This document shows positions 51,781 through 59,233 of a stretch of DNA of 64,000 bases, one piece after another. This DNA comes from DATEMU01 sp964414585 (GTDB taxonomy: Bacteria; Planctomycetota; Phycisphaerae; UBA1845; UTPLA1). Both the position numbers and the translations under genes were made by a program. The notes beneath the pieces were generated by a model. That model saw nothing but the letters and a program-made list of their open reading frames with translations, did not search any database and was not told the DNA's origin. The stretch covers positions 1 to 64,000 of the forward strand of contig CAYPXR010000102.1 of NCBI GenBank assembly GCA_964414585.1. The letters are read 5' to 3'. Every line of letters begins with the position of its first letter. Position 1 is the stretch's first letter.

Positions 51781-52108
51781 TTGATTTCTGTCACACCGCG
51801 CCACCAAACGAAGGAAAACTGCGGGTTTGGAGGCCGCCCGCGCCGTTAGTCCGGTTTCACGACGGCGACGCCGACGATGCAATCACGCGCTGCACGGGTA
51901 GCAGGCGCTTCCTTCAATCGGCGCTCACCCATCACCGGCGATGCGTACCAATCTGATACGCCCTTGCGCGCGCACCGGTGCGACGGCCTGCAATCTTCGC
52001 TACTGGTTCTTGTCGCTTGGTTCGTGTCCGGTTTCGTTCCCTTCTATTTTTGGTCCCGTCCAACAGACACGCGGCTTATTTGATGGACACGTAAAGCCGC
52101 CGCCAGGT
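51781..52108. other. Intergenic region between divergent relaxase and small-protein genes
   Basis: Non-coding stretch; no credible gene on either strand. With the hairpin at 52109-52165 it is the most likely place for the transfer origin, because MobF oriT sites normally lie beside the relaxase gene. Confidence 0.5.
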
Positions 52109-52165
52109 CGGTCAATCAGAAAATCGTTTCCCCCTTAAGGGGACCCACCATTTTCAGTTTGACCG
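52109..52165. repeat. Nested inverted repeat, candidate oriT
   Basis: Outer arms at 52109-52126 (CGGTCAATCAGAAAATCG) and 52148-52165 are complementary at 15 of 18 positions. Between them lies a perfect 12-bp palindrome CCCCTTAAGGGG (52131-52142). It is 363 bp upstream of the relaxase start, in a divergent intergenic region, as expected for an oriT recognised by a MobF relaxase. No nic-site consensus could be assigned by eye. A replication or termination role is the alternative. Confidence 0.55.
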
Positions 52166-52265
52166 CTGCGCTTCGCTTGGCTTCGCCCCCGGCTGTTTAC
52201 GGCTTTGTTCACCGTGTCATCAGCCGCGATGGTCGTGGCCGAGTAACCAAAGAAGGAGAACGAAA

Positions 52266-52475
52266 ATGTCAGACACGAAAGAAACCAAGCAGACCGCGAA
52301 GCTGCCCAGCCACGTCGCCTACCAGGTGCGTGACCGCGAAGGCCAGAAAGCCTTTTGGACTCGCATCGGCACGGCGTGGGCGCACGCCGACGGCAAAGGC
52401 TTCAACGTCCAGCTTGAAGCTCTGCCGCTAGATGGACGCATCGTCCTACGCGTCGCTTCGGAAAAGAAGGACTAA
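52266..52475 (+). CDS. Small hypothetical protein common on mobile elements
   Basis: 69 residues behind a strong AAGGAG. The sequence VAYQVRDREGQKAFWTRIGT followed by AWAHADGKGFNVQLEALPLD and ends in KKD; the WTRIGTAWAHADGKGF core recalls small proteins often seen next to antirestriction genes on proteobacterial elements. A compact alpha/beta fold is likely. The function is unknown. First gene of the plus-strand block methylase-ArdC-Fic. Confidence 0.65.
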   Translation: MSDTKETKQTAKLPSHVAYQVRDREGQKAFWTRIGTAWAHADGKGFNVQLEALPLDGRIVLRVASEKKD

Positions 52476-52534
52476 CGGCAATCACGCGGGCGGGCCTCAC
52501 AAGCCCGCCCGCCAACTCTTGAAAGGAAACTCTT

Positions 52535-53305
52535 ATGACTGACTTACAACACGCACGGCAGGTAAACCCGTTCTATGCCGCACGGCTGAATCGCTATCGC
52601 GCACAACGCAGTATCGGTGAACTCCACCGCGTCGAGAAGCGCGTCATCGGAAATGCCACGCTCTATCGCGCCGATTGTTTCGACGTGCTTCCGACGCTCT
52701 CAGGCATCGGAGCCGTCGTCACCGACCCGCCGTACGGCATTGGCTTCGCCTACCGGAGCTACGACGATGCCCCCGACAAGTACGACGCCATGATGCGCTG
52801 TCTTGTGCCCGAGCTTGTTCGCGTCACCAACGACGGGCCTTGCTTCGTCTGGCAAAGCCCGCTACGCGCGGCCGATTGGCACAAGTATTTTCCCGAGAAA
52901 TTCCGAATCATTGCCGCGTGCAAAATCTATCCTGAACGCCGAGGAAAGACCGCTTGCCTCAGTTGGGACCCCATCATCTTCTGGAGCGGACGATCACGCA
53001 TCCATGATGAGCTGCCCCGTGACTGGCACTTGGCCGACTTGACGCCGTACGACGGCTACGCGGGCGGCAATCCCGTTCCATGCCCGCGCCCGCTGGTTCA
53101 GGTGCAATATATCTGCGACGCCGTGCAAGCCGACACCATACTCGACCCATTCATGGGCAGCGGAACCACCGGCGTTGCCGCGATTCTCGCGGGTAAGCGA
53201 TTCGTCGGCATCGAGCGCGATCCCGTTTACTTCGAGTACGCGTGCGAGCGCATTGCGCGCGCTATTGACGCTCGTGAAGTGGTTCGCGCTTCCGAATCAT
53301 CGTGA
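52535..53305 (+). CDS. DNA methyltransferase, DPPY type
   Basis: 256 residues of the beta-class amino-methyltransferase layout: the catalytic motif IV TDPPYGIGFAYRSY near residue 64 precedes the SAM-binding motif I ILDPFMGSGTTGVAAILAGK near 205, with IERDPVYFEYA after it. It methylates adenine N6 or cytosine N4 in DNA. The specificity region between is short. No partner endonuclease is adjacent, so it probably protects the element from host restriction. Neighbour of the ArdC antirestriction gene, which fits that role. Confidence 0.88.
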   Translation: MTDLQHARQVNPFYAARLNRYRAQRSIGELHRVEKRVIGNATLYRADCFDVLPTLSGIGAVVTDPPYGIGFAYRSYDDAPDKYDAMMRCLVPELVRVTNDGPCFVWQSPLRAADWHKYFPEKFRIIAACKIYPERRGKTACLSWDPIIFWSGRSRIHDELPRDWHLADLTPYDGYAGGNPVPCPRPLVQVQYICDAVQADTILDPFMGSGTTGVAAILAGKRFVGIERDPVYFEYACERIARAIDAREVVRASESS

Positions 53306-53330
53306 AGACTGACAAATCCGAATGGCGAAT

Positions 53331-53348
53331 CCCGCCGGGCATGGCGGG
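53331..53348 (+). terminator. Weak hairpin after the methylase gene
   Basis: CCCGCC / GGCGGG with a 6-base loop lies 26 bp after the methylase stop. There is no U-run, so it is only a possible terminator or RNA-end structure. The remaining 200 bp before the ArdC gene hold no gene. Confidence 0.35.
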
Positions 53349-53572
53349 CTTCGAGTAGTGCGGTCAACACCCCCGCCTTGCAAATCAGAACACCCTCATT
53401 TTAGCGACCGTGCTCGCCGTCAAGGTACTACTCCAAAGGAGTCCTCTTCTCCGACGGTTCCACCTTGACTGCGGCGCGCGGTCGCTGGGGCTTGCCACCT
53501 ATCGGTTGCAAGGCGGGCGTGTGCGTCGTTCGCACAGCCGCCGAAAGCCATAACCGATTGGAGGATTCACCC

Positions 53573-54445
53573 ATGCAATTCGACATTTACCAGAACGTCA
53601 CCGACCAGATTATCGCCATGCTGGAGAAGGGCGTCGTTCCCTGGCGTTCTCCCATTCTCGGCAGGCAGTCCGCCGGGATGCCGAAGAATCTGGAGAGCGG
53701 CAAGGAGTATCGGGGCGTCAACGTGTTCTTGCTCGCGTTCACCGCTTGGGCGAGCGGTTACGAGTCGTCGTACTGGCTCACGTTCAATCAGGCGAAGCAG
53801 AAGAAAGGCAGCGTCAAGAAGGGCGAGAAATCGTCATTCGTCATTTTCTGGAAGCAGTACGAGACGACCGACAAGGAAACGGGAGAGCCGATGAAAGTCC
53901 CCGTCCTGCGATACTATCGCGTCTTCAACGTCGCACAGTGCGAAGGCATCGCGGCACCGGATGCCGCAACTTTCACGCCGACCGACTTCCAGCCCATCGC
54001 CGCCGCCGAAGCCATCGTCAAAGCCTACGCCGATGCACCGGCCATCGAGCATGGCGGAACACGAGCGTTCTACCGGCCGTCAACCGATAGCGTCCGCTTG
54101 CCGGAGCCGAGCCGGTTTGCGTCGTGCGAAGAATACTATTCAACGCTCTTCCATGAACTCGCCCACTCGACCGGCCACAGCAAGCGGCTTGATCGCAAAC
54201 TCGACACCGAGCCGCAGCCGTTCGGCTCGCCCGACTACGGCAGGGAAGAACTCGTCGCCGAAATGGCCGCTGCGTTCCTGTCCGCCCATGCGGGCATCAA
54301 GCCTGTGACCATCGAGAACCAGGCCGCCTATCTCCAAGGCTGGTTGAAGCAGCTTCGCGGCGATAAGAAACTCGTCATCGCCGCCGCCGGAGCCGCACAG
54401 AAGGCGTCCGATTGGGTACGCGGCGCGCGGAAGCCGGTCGAATGA
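53573..54445 (+). CDS. ArdC-type antirestriction / ssDNA-binding metalloprotease protein
   Basis: 290 residues from ATG 53573 with GGAGG 9 bases upstream; the frame is open further up but has no better start. The N-terminal ssDNA-binding domain has QIIAMLEKGVVPWRSPILGR, YRGVNVFLLAFTAWASGYES and WLTFNQAKQKKGSVKKGEKS. The C-terminal zincin-like domain has STLFHELAHSTGHSKRLDRK (HExxH) and EELVAEMAAAFL. Plasmid ArdC proteins protect incoming DNA against type I restriction. Together with the methylase upstream it forms an entry-protection block. Confidence 0.9.
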   Translation: MQFDIYQNVTDQIIAMLEKGVVPWRSPILGRQSAGMPKNLESGKEYRGVNVFLLAFTAWASGYESSYWLTFNQAKQKKGSVKKGEKSSFVIFWKQYETTDKETGEPMKVPVLRYYRVFNVAQCEGIAAPDAATFTPTDFQPIAAAEAIVKAYADAPAIEHGGTRAFYRPSTDSVRLPEPSRFASCEEYYSTLFHELAHSTGHSKRLDRKLDTEPQPFGSPDYGREELVAEMAAAFLSAHAGIKPVTIENQAAYLQGWLKQLRGDKKLVIAAAGAAQKASDWVRGARKPVE

Positions 54446-54471
54446 CCGGCAGCCGCCAGCGTGAAAAAATC

Positions 54472-54501
54472 GCGGCCTCGCCGGGACATCGGCGAGGCCG
54501 C
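54472..54501. terminator. GC-rich hairpin between ArdC and Fic genes
   Basis: A perfect 11-bp stem GCGGCCTCGCC / GGCGAGGCCGC with an 8-base loop. On the minus strand it is followed by a run of six T (54469-54464), on the plus strand by no T-run. It probably insulates ArdC from the Fic promoter. Confidence 0.6.
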
Positions 54502-54544
54502 AGCGCTGGGACCCCCGACCACCGGCAAGCTGTAGCCGATTCCG

Positions 54545-54599
54545 TAGCCAATTAGAGCCAAAAAACGGCTTTACAGAATCGGCTCTAATTGGCTATAGT
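54545..54599 (+). promoter_or_regulatory. Fic promoter inside a perfect 15-bp inverted repeat
   Basis: Arms TAGCCAATTAGAGCC (54545-54559) and GGCTCTAATTGGCTA (54581-54595) are perfectly complementary across a 21-bp centre. The promoter elements are -35 TTTACA (54570-54575) in the centre and -10 TATAGT (54594-54599), which starts in the right arm, with an 18-bp spacer. The expected transcription start falls at about the ATG (54607), so the mRNA would be leaderless. A dimeric repressor or the Fic protein's own winged helix could bind the arms. Confidence 0.75.
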
Positions 54600-54606
54600 T
54601 GTGGCT

Positions 54607-55656
54607 ATGATCCGAACCGGCTCGCTGACAATCACCCAGGAGATGCTTTCGTTGATTGCCGAAATCGACGAATTCAAGGGCGCGTGGCGCGCGCTGGGCA
54701 AGCTCGCGCCGGAGCGGCTGCGCCAACTCCGCAAGATTGCGACGATTGAAAGCGTCGGCTCTTCCACGCGCATCGAGGGAGCCAAACTCACCGACCGCGA
54801 AGTCGAGAAACTGCTGGGGCGCATCAAGGCCAAGACATTCGCCACCCGTGACGAGCAGGAAGTCGCCGGATATGCCGCCGCGATGGACACGGTATTTTCC
54901 AACTTTGACGCCATCCCCGTCACGGAAAACTACGTCAAGCAGCTTCACGCCATCCTGCTCAAGTTTTCCAAGAAGGACACGCGCCATCGCGGCGAATACA
55001 AGAAGATGCCCAACAGCGTCGAAGCCTTCGACGCATCCGGCAAGTCGGTCGGCGTCGTGTTCGAGACATCGACGCCGTTTGCCACGCCCCGCGAAATGGA
55101 AGAGCTTGTCGCATGGTTCACCAAAGCGACAAAGGACAAGAGCCTCCACCCGCTGATTATCATCGCGGTCTTTGTCGTCGTATTCCTTGCGATTCATCCG
55201 TTCCAGGACGGCAACGGACGGCTGTCGCGCGTCCTCACGACCTTGCTCTTGCTTAAGAGCGGCTACGCCTATGTTCCGTACAGTTCGCTCGAAAGCATCG
55301 TCGAGCAGAACAAGGAGGGCTATTACCTCGCGCTTCGTCGGACGCAAGGCACGCTTAAGAAAAAAGCCCCGAACTGGTCGCCGTGGCTGTCCTTTTTCCT
55401 TCACAGCCTCCAGAAGCAAAAGAGCAAGCTAGAAGCGAAAGTCGAGCGCGAGAAGATCATGCGCTCGACACTGCCGGAATTGGCCATCGCCATCATCGAC
55501 CTTGCCGCCGAGCATGGCCAAATCACCGTGGCCGACGTGATCCGCGTCACCAAAGCGCCCCGCGCCACCGTCAAGAAGCGCCTCACCGAACTGACCAAAG
55601 CCCGCCACCTCAAGCGCAGCGGCAAAGGCCGCTCTACTTGGTACTCGCTGGCTTAA
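54607..55656 (+). CDS. Fic-family protein (AMPylase-like) with C-terminal winged helix
   Basis: 349 residues. The N-terminal inhibitory-helix motif ESVGSSTRIEGAKLTDREVE near residue 50 fits the (S/T)xxxE(G/N) rule of class II Fic proteins. The Fic core FLAIHPFQDGNGRLSRVLTT near 195 has the intact HPFxxGNGR catalytic loop, so it should transfer AMP or a similar group to a protein. LESIVEQNKEGYYLALRRTQ follows. The C-terminal region (VADVIRVTKAPRATVKKRLT) is a winged helix-turn-helix. ATG 54607 is chosen over upstream in-frame TTG/GTG codons because a promoter -10 overlaps them. It could act as a toxin-antitoxin-like or defence protein that controls itself. Confidence 0.88.
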   Translation: MIRTGSLTITQEMLSLIAEIDEFKGAWRALGKLAPERLRQLRKIATIESVGSSTRIEGAKLTDREVEKLLGRIKAKTFATRDEQEVAGYAAAMDTVFSNFDAIPVTENYVKQLHAILLKFSKKDTRHRGEYKKMPNSVEAFDASGKSVGVVFETSTPFATPREMEELVAWFTKATKDKSLHPLIIIAVFVVVFLAIHPFQDGNGRLSRVLTTLLLLKSGYAYVPYSSLESIVEQNKEGYYLALRRTQGTLKKKAPNWSPWLSFFLHSLQKQKSKLEAKVEREKIMRSTLPELAIAIIDLAAEHGQITVADVIRVTKAPRATVKKRLTELTKARHLKRSGKGRSTWYSLA

Positions 55657-56055
55657 CCGGGCAAATTATTCCCATCGCACGCAGGACTTTCCCAGGGAAA
55701 CTGGCTCACAGACTGGCTGTCAGGATTCGATACGTTCGAGACGAAAGTTCTTACAGGCTTCTCCCCTAACAGTGCCCTGTTAGGACTTTCCCGGGGAAAC
55801 TCACGCTGAGAGCCGCGTACGGCGCGTCGAAACATGGGCAATCGCTGCCTAGCTCGGCATCGTGCCGACCGGCAACTTACCGTTCGTGCTTGACGAGCGC
55901 ACCGCTTTCAACCAGTCTCGCGACGACAAAAGTGCGCTCACAGCACACGAGAGAATTGACTGGGGCGCGCTCGCCATCTTTACACAGGTTCTTACACATA
56001 CACAAAATAGAGGCTGAAATATATTTCAACATCAAGTGCTTGCGCTACATGGCAG
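55657..56055. other. Intergenic region with repeats and putative recombinase sites
   Basis: About 400 bp after the Fic gene without a credible gene. It holds a 20-bp direct repeat pair, a perfect hairpin, and the first TTACACA pair (55980-55986 and 55992-55998). Base composition becomes more AT-rich towards 56000. Confidence 0.6.
55683..55801. repeat. Pair of 20-bp direct repeats with palindromic cores, and an 8-bp hairpin
   Basis: AGGACTTTCCCAGGGAAACT at 55683-55702 recurs at 55782-55801 with one change (A to G at the centre). Each copy is itself a TTTCCC / GGGAAA palindrome. Just before the second copy is a perfect hairpin CCTAACAG / CTGTTAGG (55764-55783). The 99-bp spacing and symmetry suggest protein-binding sites. 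Confidence 0.65.
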
Positions 56056-56163
56056 TGGACTTAAAATCGAATTGAAAGGATTTCTCACTCAATATTGGCA
56101 TTTAATTATCAATATGTTACTTAGTTCGATGTCACAAAATCACTCTTACACATTGCTTACACA
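55980..56163 (+). other. attP-like site: core flanked by TTACACA pairs (copy A)
   Basis: A left TTACACA pair lies at 55980 and 55992, the 17-bp core TGGACTTAAAATCGAAT at 56056-56072, and a right pair at 56146 and 56157. Members of each pair are 11-12 bp apart, one helical turn, as expected for arm-type sites of a tyrosine recombinase. The core recurs exactly at 60057-60073 with a matching right pair. Confidence 0.6.
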
Positions 56164-56172
56164 GTTTTGTCC

Positions 56173-56201
56173 TTGGCTAACCTTCGACCCACCACTATAG
56201 C
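56173..56201 (+). promoter_or_regulatory. Promoter of tRNA-Leu copy A
   Basis: -35 TTGGCT at 56173, a 17-bp spacer and -10 TATAGC at 56196. The same arrangement (TTGGCG, 17 bp, TATAGC) precedes copy B at 61400-61428, with CCTTCG conserved in the spacer. Confidence 0.65.
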
Positions 56202-56213
56202 TGGACACAGCGT

Positions 56214-56300
56214 GCGGGCGTGGCGGAATAGGTAGACGCCCGAGACTTAAAATTTCGTTCCCGAAAGGGAGTGCCGGTTCGAGTCCGGCCGCCCGCACCA
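56214..56300 (+). tRNA. tRNA-Leu(UAA), mobile copy A, CCA encoded
   Basis: An 87-nt gene. The acceptor GCGGGCG / CGCCCGC is perfect, the anticodon loop CTTAAAA gives UAA, a long variable arm is present and the T arm is GCCGGTTCGAGTCCGGC. The 3' CCA is encoded, unlike in the host tRNA-Leu and tRNA-Ser of this window. It differs from copy B at 61438 by one base in the D arm (AATAGG against AACAGG). Both look functional. Confidence 0.95.
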
Positions 56301-56308
56301 ACAATATC

Positions 56309-56343
56309 TTGACAGATGCATCTCATTGCAGCCATGTTGCAAT
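56309..56343 (+). promoter_or_regulatory. Candidate promoter and operator of the zinc-type operon
   Basis: A good -35 TTGACA at 56309-56314 has, one spacer downstream, the inverted repeat ATTGCA / TGCAAT (56325-56330 and 56338-56343) that covers the -10 position. The first gene starts 10 bp later. Control by a Zur/Fur-like repressor is suggested by the gene content, but the palindrome is not a classic Zur box. Confidence 0.5.
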
Positions 56344-56352
56344 TGATCGCAG

Positions 56353-56637
56353 ATGAAAAAATCTTTTGGCATATTATTAGCAGTTCTGTTCCTGCTTGTG
56401 CAGACGGTTTCTGTCATGCACATGGCGGAGCACGGCTTTGCCGAGCATAAGCATAGCGGTCATACCTGCGAAATCTATCTCTACTGTGACCACGGTAAGC
56501 TAGCCGGTGCGTCCACGATTGATATTCCTGCCGATACCACCTTTACTAACCTGGCGCCGCTGCCTTTTGCCGCTCCCGCATTGGCGGAGGAGCATCACGA
56601 TTCCAGCGCTCCCCGCGCACCGCCTCTTTTCTCCTAA
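56353..56637 (+). CDS. Small exported His/Cys-rich protein
   Basis: 94 residues with an export signal (SFGILLAVLFLLVQTVSV). The mature part is rich in metal-type ligands: MHMAEHGFAEHKHSGHTCEI and YCDHGK, with EEHHDS near the end. Small His-rich exported proteins occur in zinc- or copper-controlled operons of proteobacteria. First gene of the operon behind tRNA-Leu copy A, so a periplasmic metal-binding helper is a reasonable inference. Confidence 0.65.
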   Translation: MKKSFGILLAVLFLLVQTVSVMHMAEHGFAEHKHSGHTCEIYLYCDHGKLAGASTIDIPADTTFTNLAPLPFAAPALAEEHHDSSAPRAPPLFS

Positions 56638-56711
56638 AGCACACTTTAATTCTTGTAGCGCCTCGTGCTGTCACGAAGGCGTTTGCTCACATTCGCTTAT
56701 AGGAGAAAACC

Positions 56712-56966
56712 ATGCGAAATCCATTTTTCGCGGTATTTGCTGCGTTAGTAACGCTTACCTCCTGCACTCCAACCCCAACGCTCGAAGAGCAATTGGCGGG
56801 AAAAACCCCCGCCGAGAAGCGCATTGCGCTTATCGAGGCTTGTCATAAAGAGGCAAGTCTATGGAGCGGTCCGCGCAGATACTCCCATGCCGCGCATATG
56901 CACGACATTTGCGATCTTCTCGCGCAGGAATGCAGTAGCCCCTCCACATTATCCAAAGGAAAATAG
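56712..56966 (+). CDS. Small lipoprotein
   Basis: 84 residues behind AGGAG. The lipobox LVTLTSC puts the lipidated Cys at about 18. The mature part is helical (LEEQLAGKTPAEKRIALIEA, CHKEASLWSGPRRYSHAAHM) and has four cysteines and several His, which could bind metal or form disulphides. No family is recognised. It lies 75 bp after the His-rich protein and 2 bp before the porin-like gene, so it belongs to the same operon. Confidence 0.65.
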   Translation: MRNPFFAVFAALVTLTSCTPTPTLEEQLAGKTPAEKRIALIEACHKEASLWSGPRRYSHAAHMHDICDLLAQECSSPSTLSKGK

Positions 56967-56968
56967 CC

Positions 56969-58315
56969 ATGAAGAAATCTACTCTAGCAGCTTCGTCTGC
57001 ATTCGCCGTTATGCTCTACAGCACCACGGCATTGGCTGCATCTGACGCAGATGTAGCATCGCTTAAAGCCGAACTCGAACAAACCAAGGCTTTGGTCAAA
57101 AAACTGGAAACACGGCTTAATGAAGTCGAAGCAAAAAATGCGGCCGCACTTCAACCATCGGCAGGCGGAACGCAGGCGGTTGTGCAATCTCAATCTGCAC
57201 CGGTATCAATTGAATCAGGCGGCTCTAACGCTGGCAATGCCTTCAATCCCGCTATCAGCGCTGTGTTAATGGGCGGATTTAACACCTATACGCATGGTAA
57301 TCCTGACAATGCCAAAATCTCTGGCTTTGCAATGGGAGATGAGGCCGGATTGCCTAACCGCGGTTTCTCGCTCGGTGAGAGCGAGCTGACCTTGTCATCC
57401 AACATTGATGATATGTTCTATGGCGCAGTTACCGCTTCCATTAGCGAGGAAGGTGGTGAAAGCAGCATCGACCTTGAGGAAGCCTATCTTGAAACCTTGG
57501 CGCTGCCTTATGGCGGTAAAGTCAAAGTCGGCCGGTTCTTTCCGGTGCTGGGCTACATGAACGAAATCCATCCCCATGCGGATAGCTTCATCGACCGCCC
57601 GCTGCCGTATCGCGCTTTCCTGGGCGGCGGCAATTTCGGCGATGACGGAGTGCAGGTTTCTTTCGTGCTTCCCACCGACTGGTTCAGCGAAATCGGCGGC
57701 GGCGCCTATCACGGCACGGCCTTCCCGGCGTCCGATCATGGGCATGGAGCGTCCGCGCAATCGGCTTTTGCCCGCGTCGGCGGCGATGTCGGAGCCTCGC
57801 ATTCATGGCTGGCGGGTGTGTCGTACCTGCACACGGACTCCGCCGACCGCGTAAACGATGATCTTACGTTCAACGGCGATACCAACGTCACCATCGCCGA
57901 CGCTAAATATACATGGGCTCCTAACGGTAATCCGGTCAATGAATCATTGACGCTGCAAGGTGAATATTTCTGGCGCAAGGAGGACGGCGATTACAATGCC
58001 GTTGATTATGACCGTAACAGCAGCGGTTGGTACGCGCAGGCGGTCTATAAGTTCGATCCCAAGTGGAAAACCGGCTACCGCTTCGCCAGCTTAAACGCCG
58101 CCGGTCTTGACCCGGCTGGCGCACTGGCAGGCACCTCGCTCGACTCGATGGGCCACGACCCGTCCGCTCACAGCGTATTGCTGGAATTCGATAATAGCGA
58201 ATTCAGCTCGGTTCGCTTCCAGTACACGCGCGATGATTCCGATCAAAAGCCGAATAATGCCTTCATGCTTTGGTACACGGCCAGCATGGGCACTCACGGC
58301 GCACATAAATATTAA
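56969..58315 (+). CDS. Outer-membrane porin-like protein with N-terminal coiled coil
   Basis: 448 residues. A signal peptide (ends STTALA) is followed by a short coiled coil (DVASLKAELEQTKALVKKLE, TRLNEVEAK) as in OprP/DcaP-type porins. A beta-barrel region then runs to the C-terminus with alternating strands such as GFSLGESELTLSSNIDDMFY, VKVGRFFPVLGYMNEIHPHA and SSVRFQYTRDDSDQK. Loops contain His clusters (HGHGASAQ). The barrel ends in TASMGTHGAHKY. It probably lets metal or metal complexes across an outer membrane. Placed directly before a ZnuA-like gene. Confidence 0.75.
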   Translation: MKKSTLAASSAFAVMLYSTTALAASDADVASLKAELEQTKALVKKLETRLNEVEAKNAAALQPSAGGTQAVVQSQSAPVSIESGGSNAGNAFNPAISAVLMGGFNTYTHGNPDNAKISGFAMGDEAGLPNRGFSLGESELTLSSNIDDMFYGAVTASISEEGGESSIDLEEAYLETLALPYGGKVKVGRFFPVLGYMNEIHPHADSFIDRPLPYRAFLGGGNFGDDGVQVSFVLPTDWFSEIGGGAYHGTAFPASDHGHGASAQSAFARVGGDVGASHSWLAGVSYLHTDSADRVNDDLTFNGDTNVTIADAKYTWAPNGNPVNESLTLQGEYFWRKEDGDYNAVDYDRNSSGWYAQAVYKFDPKWKTGYRFASLNAAGLDPAGALAGTSLDSMGHDPSAHSVLLEFDNSEFSSVRFQYTRDDSDQKPNNAFMLWYTASMGTHGAHKY

Positions 58316-58333
58316 TCGAGAAAGGATAACATT

Positions 58334-59233
58334 ATGAAAAAGTATCTCTTAATTTACTGCTTGCTTTGCCTCACACCTGTTGCGGCGCAAGCCAATGTCA
58401 ATGTTTTTGCCTGTGAACCGGAATGGGGCGCGGTCGCCAGAGAAATCGGCGGCGACAAAGTAAGCGTCACCGATGCTACTACCGCCTTGCAAGACCCGCA
58501 CCAGATCCAGGCACGGCCATCGCTTATTGCCGCGGTACGCCAAGCCGATATGGTATTTTGTGATGGTGCGGAGTTGGAAGTAGGCTGGCTGCCTATTCTT
58601 ATTCGGCAAGCCGGCAATGACAAAGTGCAGGAAGGCCAAACGGGTAATCTTTTTGCAGCTAACTATGTCCGTAAATTGGAAGTGCCGAAGGTATTAGATC
58701 GCTCGATGGGGGATATTCACGCCGAGGGCAATCCGCATATCGTGACCGACCCGCGCAATGTGCGTACCGTTGCCAAAGTATTCGCCGACCGGCTTAAGGC
58801 GCTTGATACCGCAAATGCCGCTTACTACGACGCGCAGTATAAAACATTCGATCAGAAATTCGCTACGGCAATTTCCGGTTGGGAGAAAAAGGCGGCCAAG
58901 TTGCGCGGTATGCCTGTCGTGGTGCAGCACCATGTCTGGGCGTATCTGGACAACTGGCTGGGTGTGAATGCCATTGTTTCACTGGAGCCTAAACCCGGCG
59001 TGCCGCCGACCAGCAGCCATTTGGCGGAAGTGCTGACGAAGTTACAAGCGACTCCTGCCAAGGCTATCGTCATCGCTGCCTATGAAGACCCCAAGGCGGC
59101 GCAATGGCTTTCGGAAAAAACCAATCTTCCGATCATCACGCTGCCTTATACGGTCGGAGGCAACGACCAGGCCAAGGATATTTTCAGCCTGTATGACAAC
59201 ACCATCGAACAATTATTAGGATCGGTAAAATGA
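58334..59233 (+). CDS. znuA: Metal ABC transporter substrate-binding protein (ZnuA/TroA family)
   Basis: 299 residues with a signal peptide (LIYCLLCLTPVAAQA). The cluster 9 binding-protein fold shows metal-ligand positions in DPHQIQARPS near 56, GNPHIVTDPRN near 135, VVVQHHVWAYL near 197 and the late acidic AAYEDPKAAQW near 254. The His-rich loop of many ZnuA proteins is missing, so zinc versus manganese specificity is uncertain. It captures the ion in the periplasm and hands it to the permease encoded next, whose start overlaps its stop (ATGA). Confidence 0.85.
   Translation: MKKYLLIYCLLCLTPVAAQANVNVFACEPEWGAVAREIGGDKVSVTDATTALQDPHQIQARPSLIAAVRQADMVFCDGAELEVGWLPILIRQAGNDKVQEGQTGNLFAANYVRKLEVPKVLDRSMGDIHAEGNPHIVTDPRNVRTVAKVFADRLKALDTANAAYYDAQYKTFDQKFATAISGWEKKAAKLRGMPVVVQHHVWAYLDNWLGVNAIVSLEPKPGVPPTSSHLAEVLTKLQATPAKAIVIAAYEDPKAAQWLSEKTNLPIITLPYTVGGNDQAKDIFSLYDNTIEQLLGSVK

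Noticed and set aside
53465..53572. Longer ArdC start
   Set aside because: The frame is open upstream, but the first 36 residues do not fit the family and the GGAGG ribosome site points to 53573.
56309..56343. Classic Zur box before the zinc operon
   Set aside because: The palindrome ATTGCA/TGCAAT does not match the Zur consensus types known to me, so it is listed only as a candidate operator.
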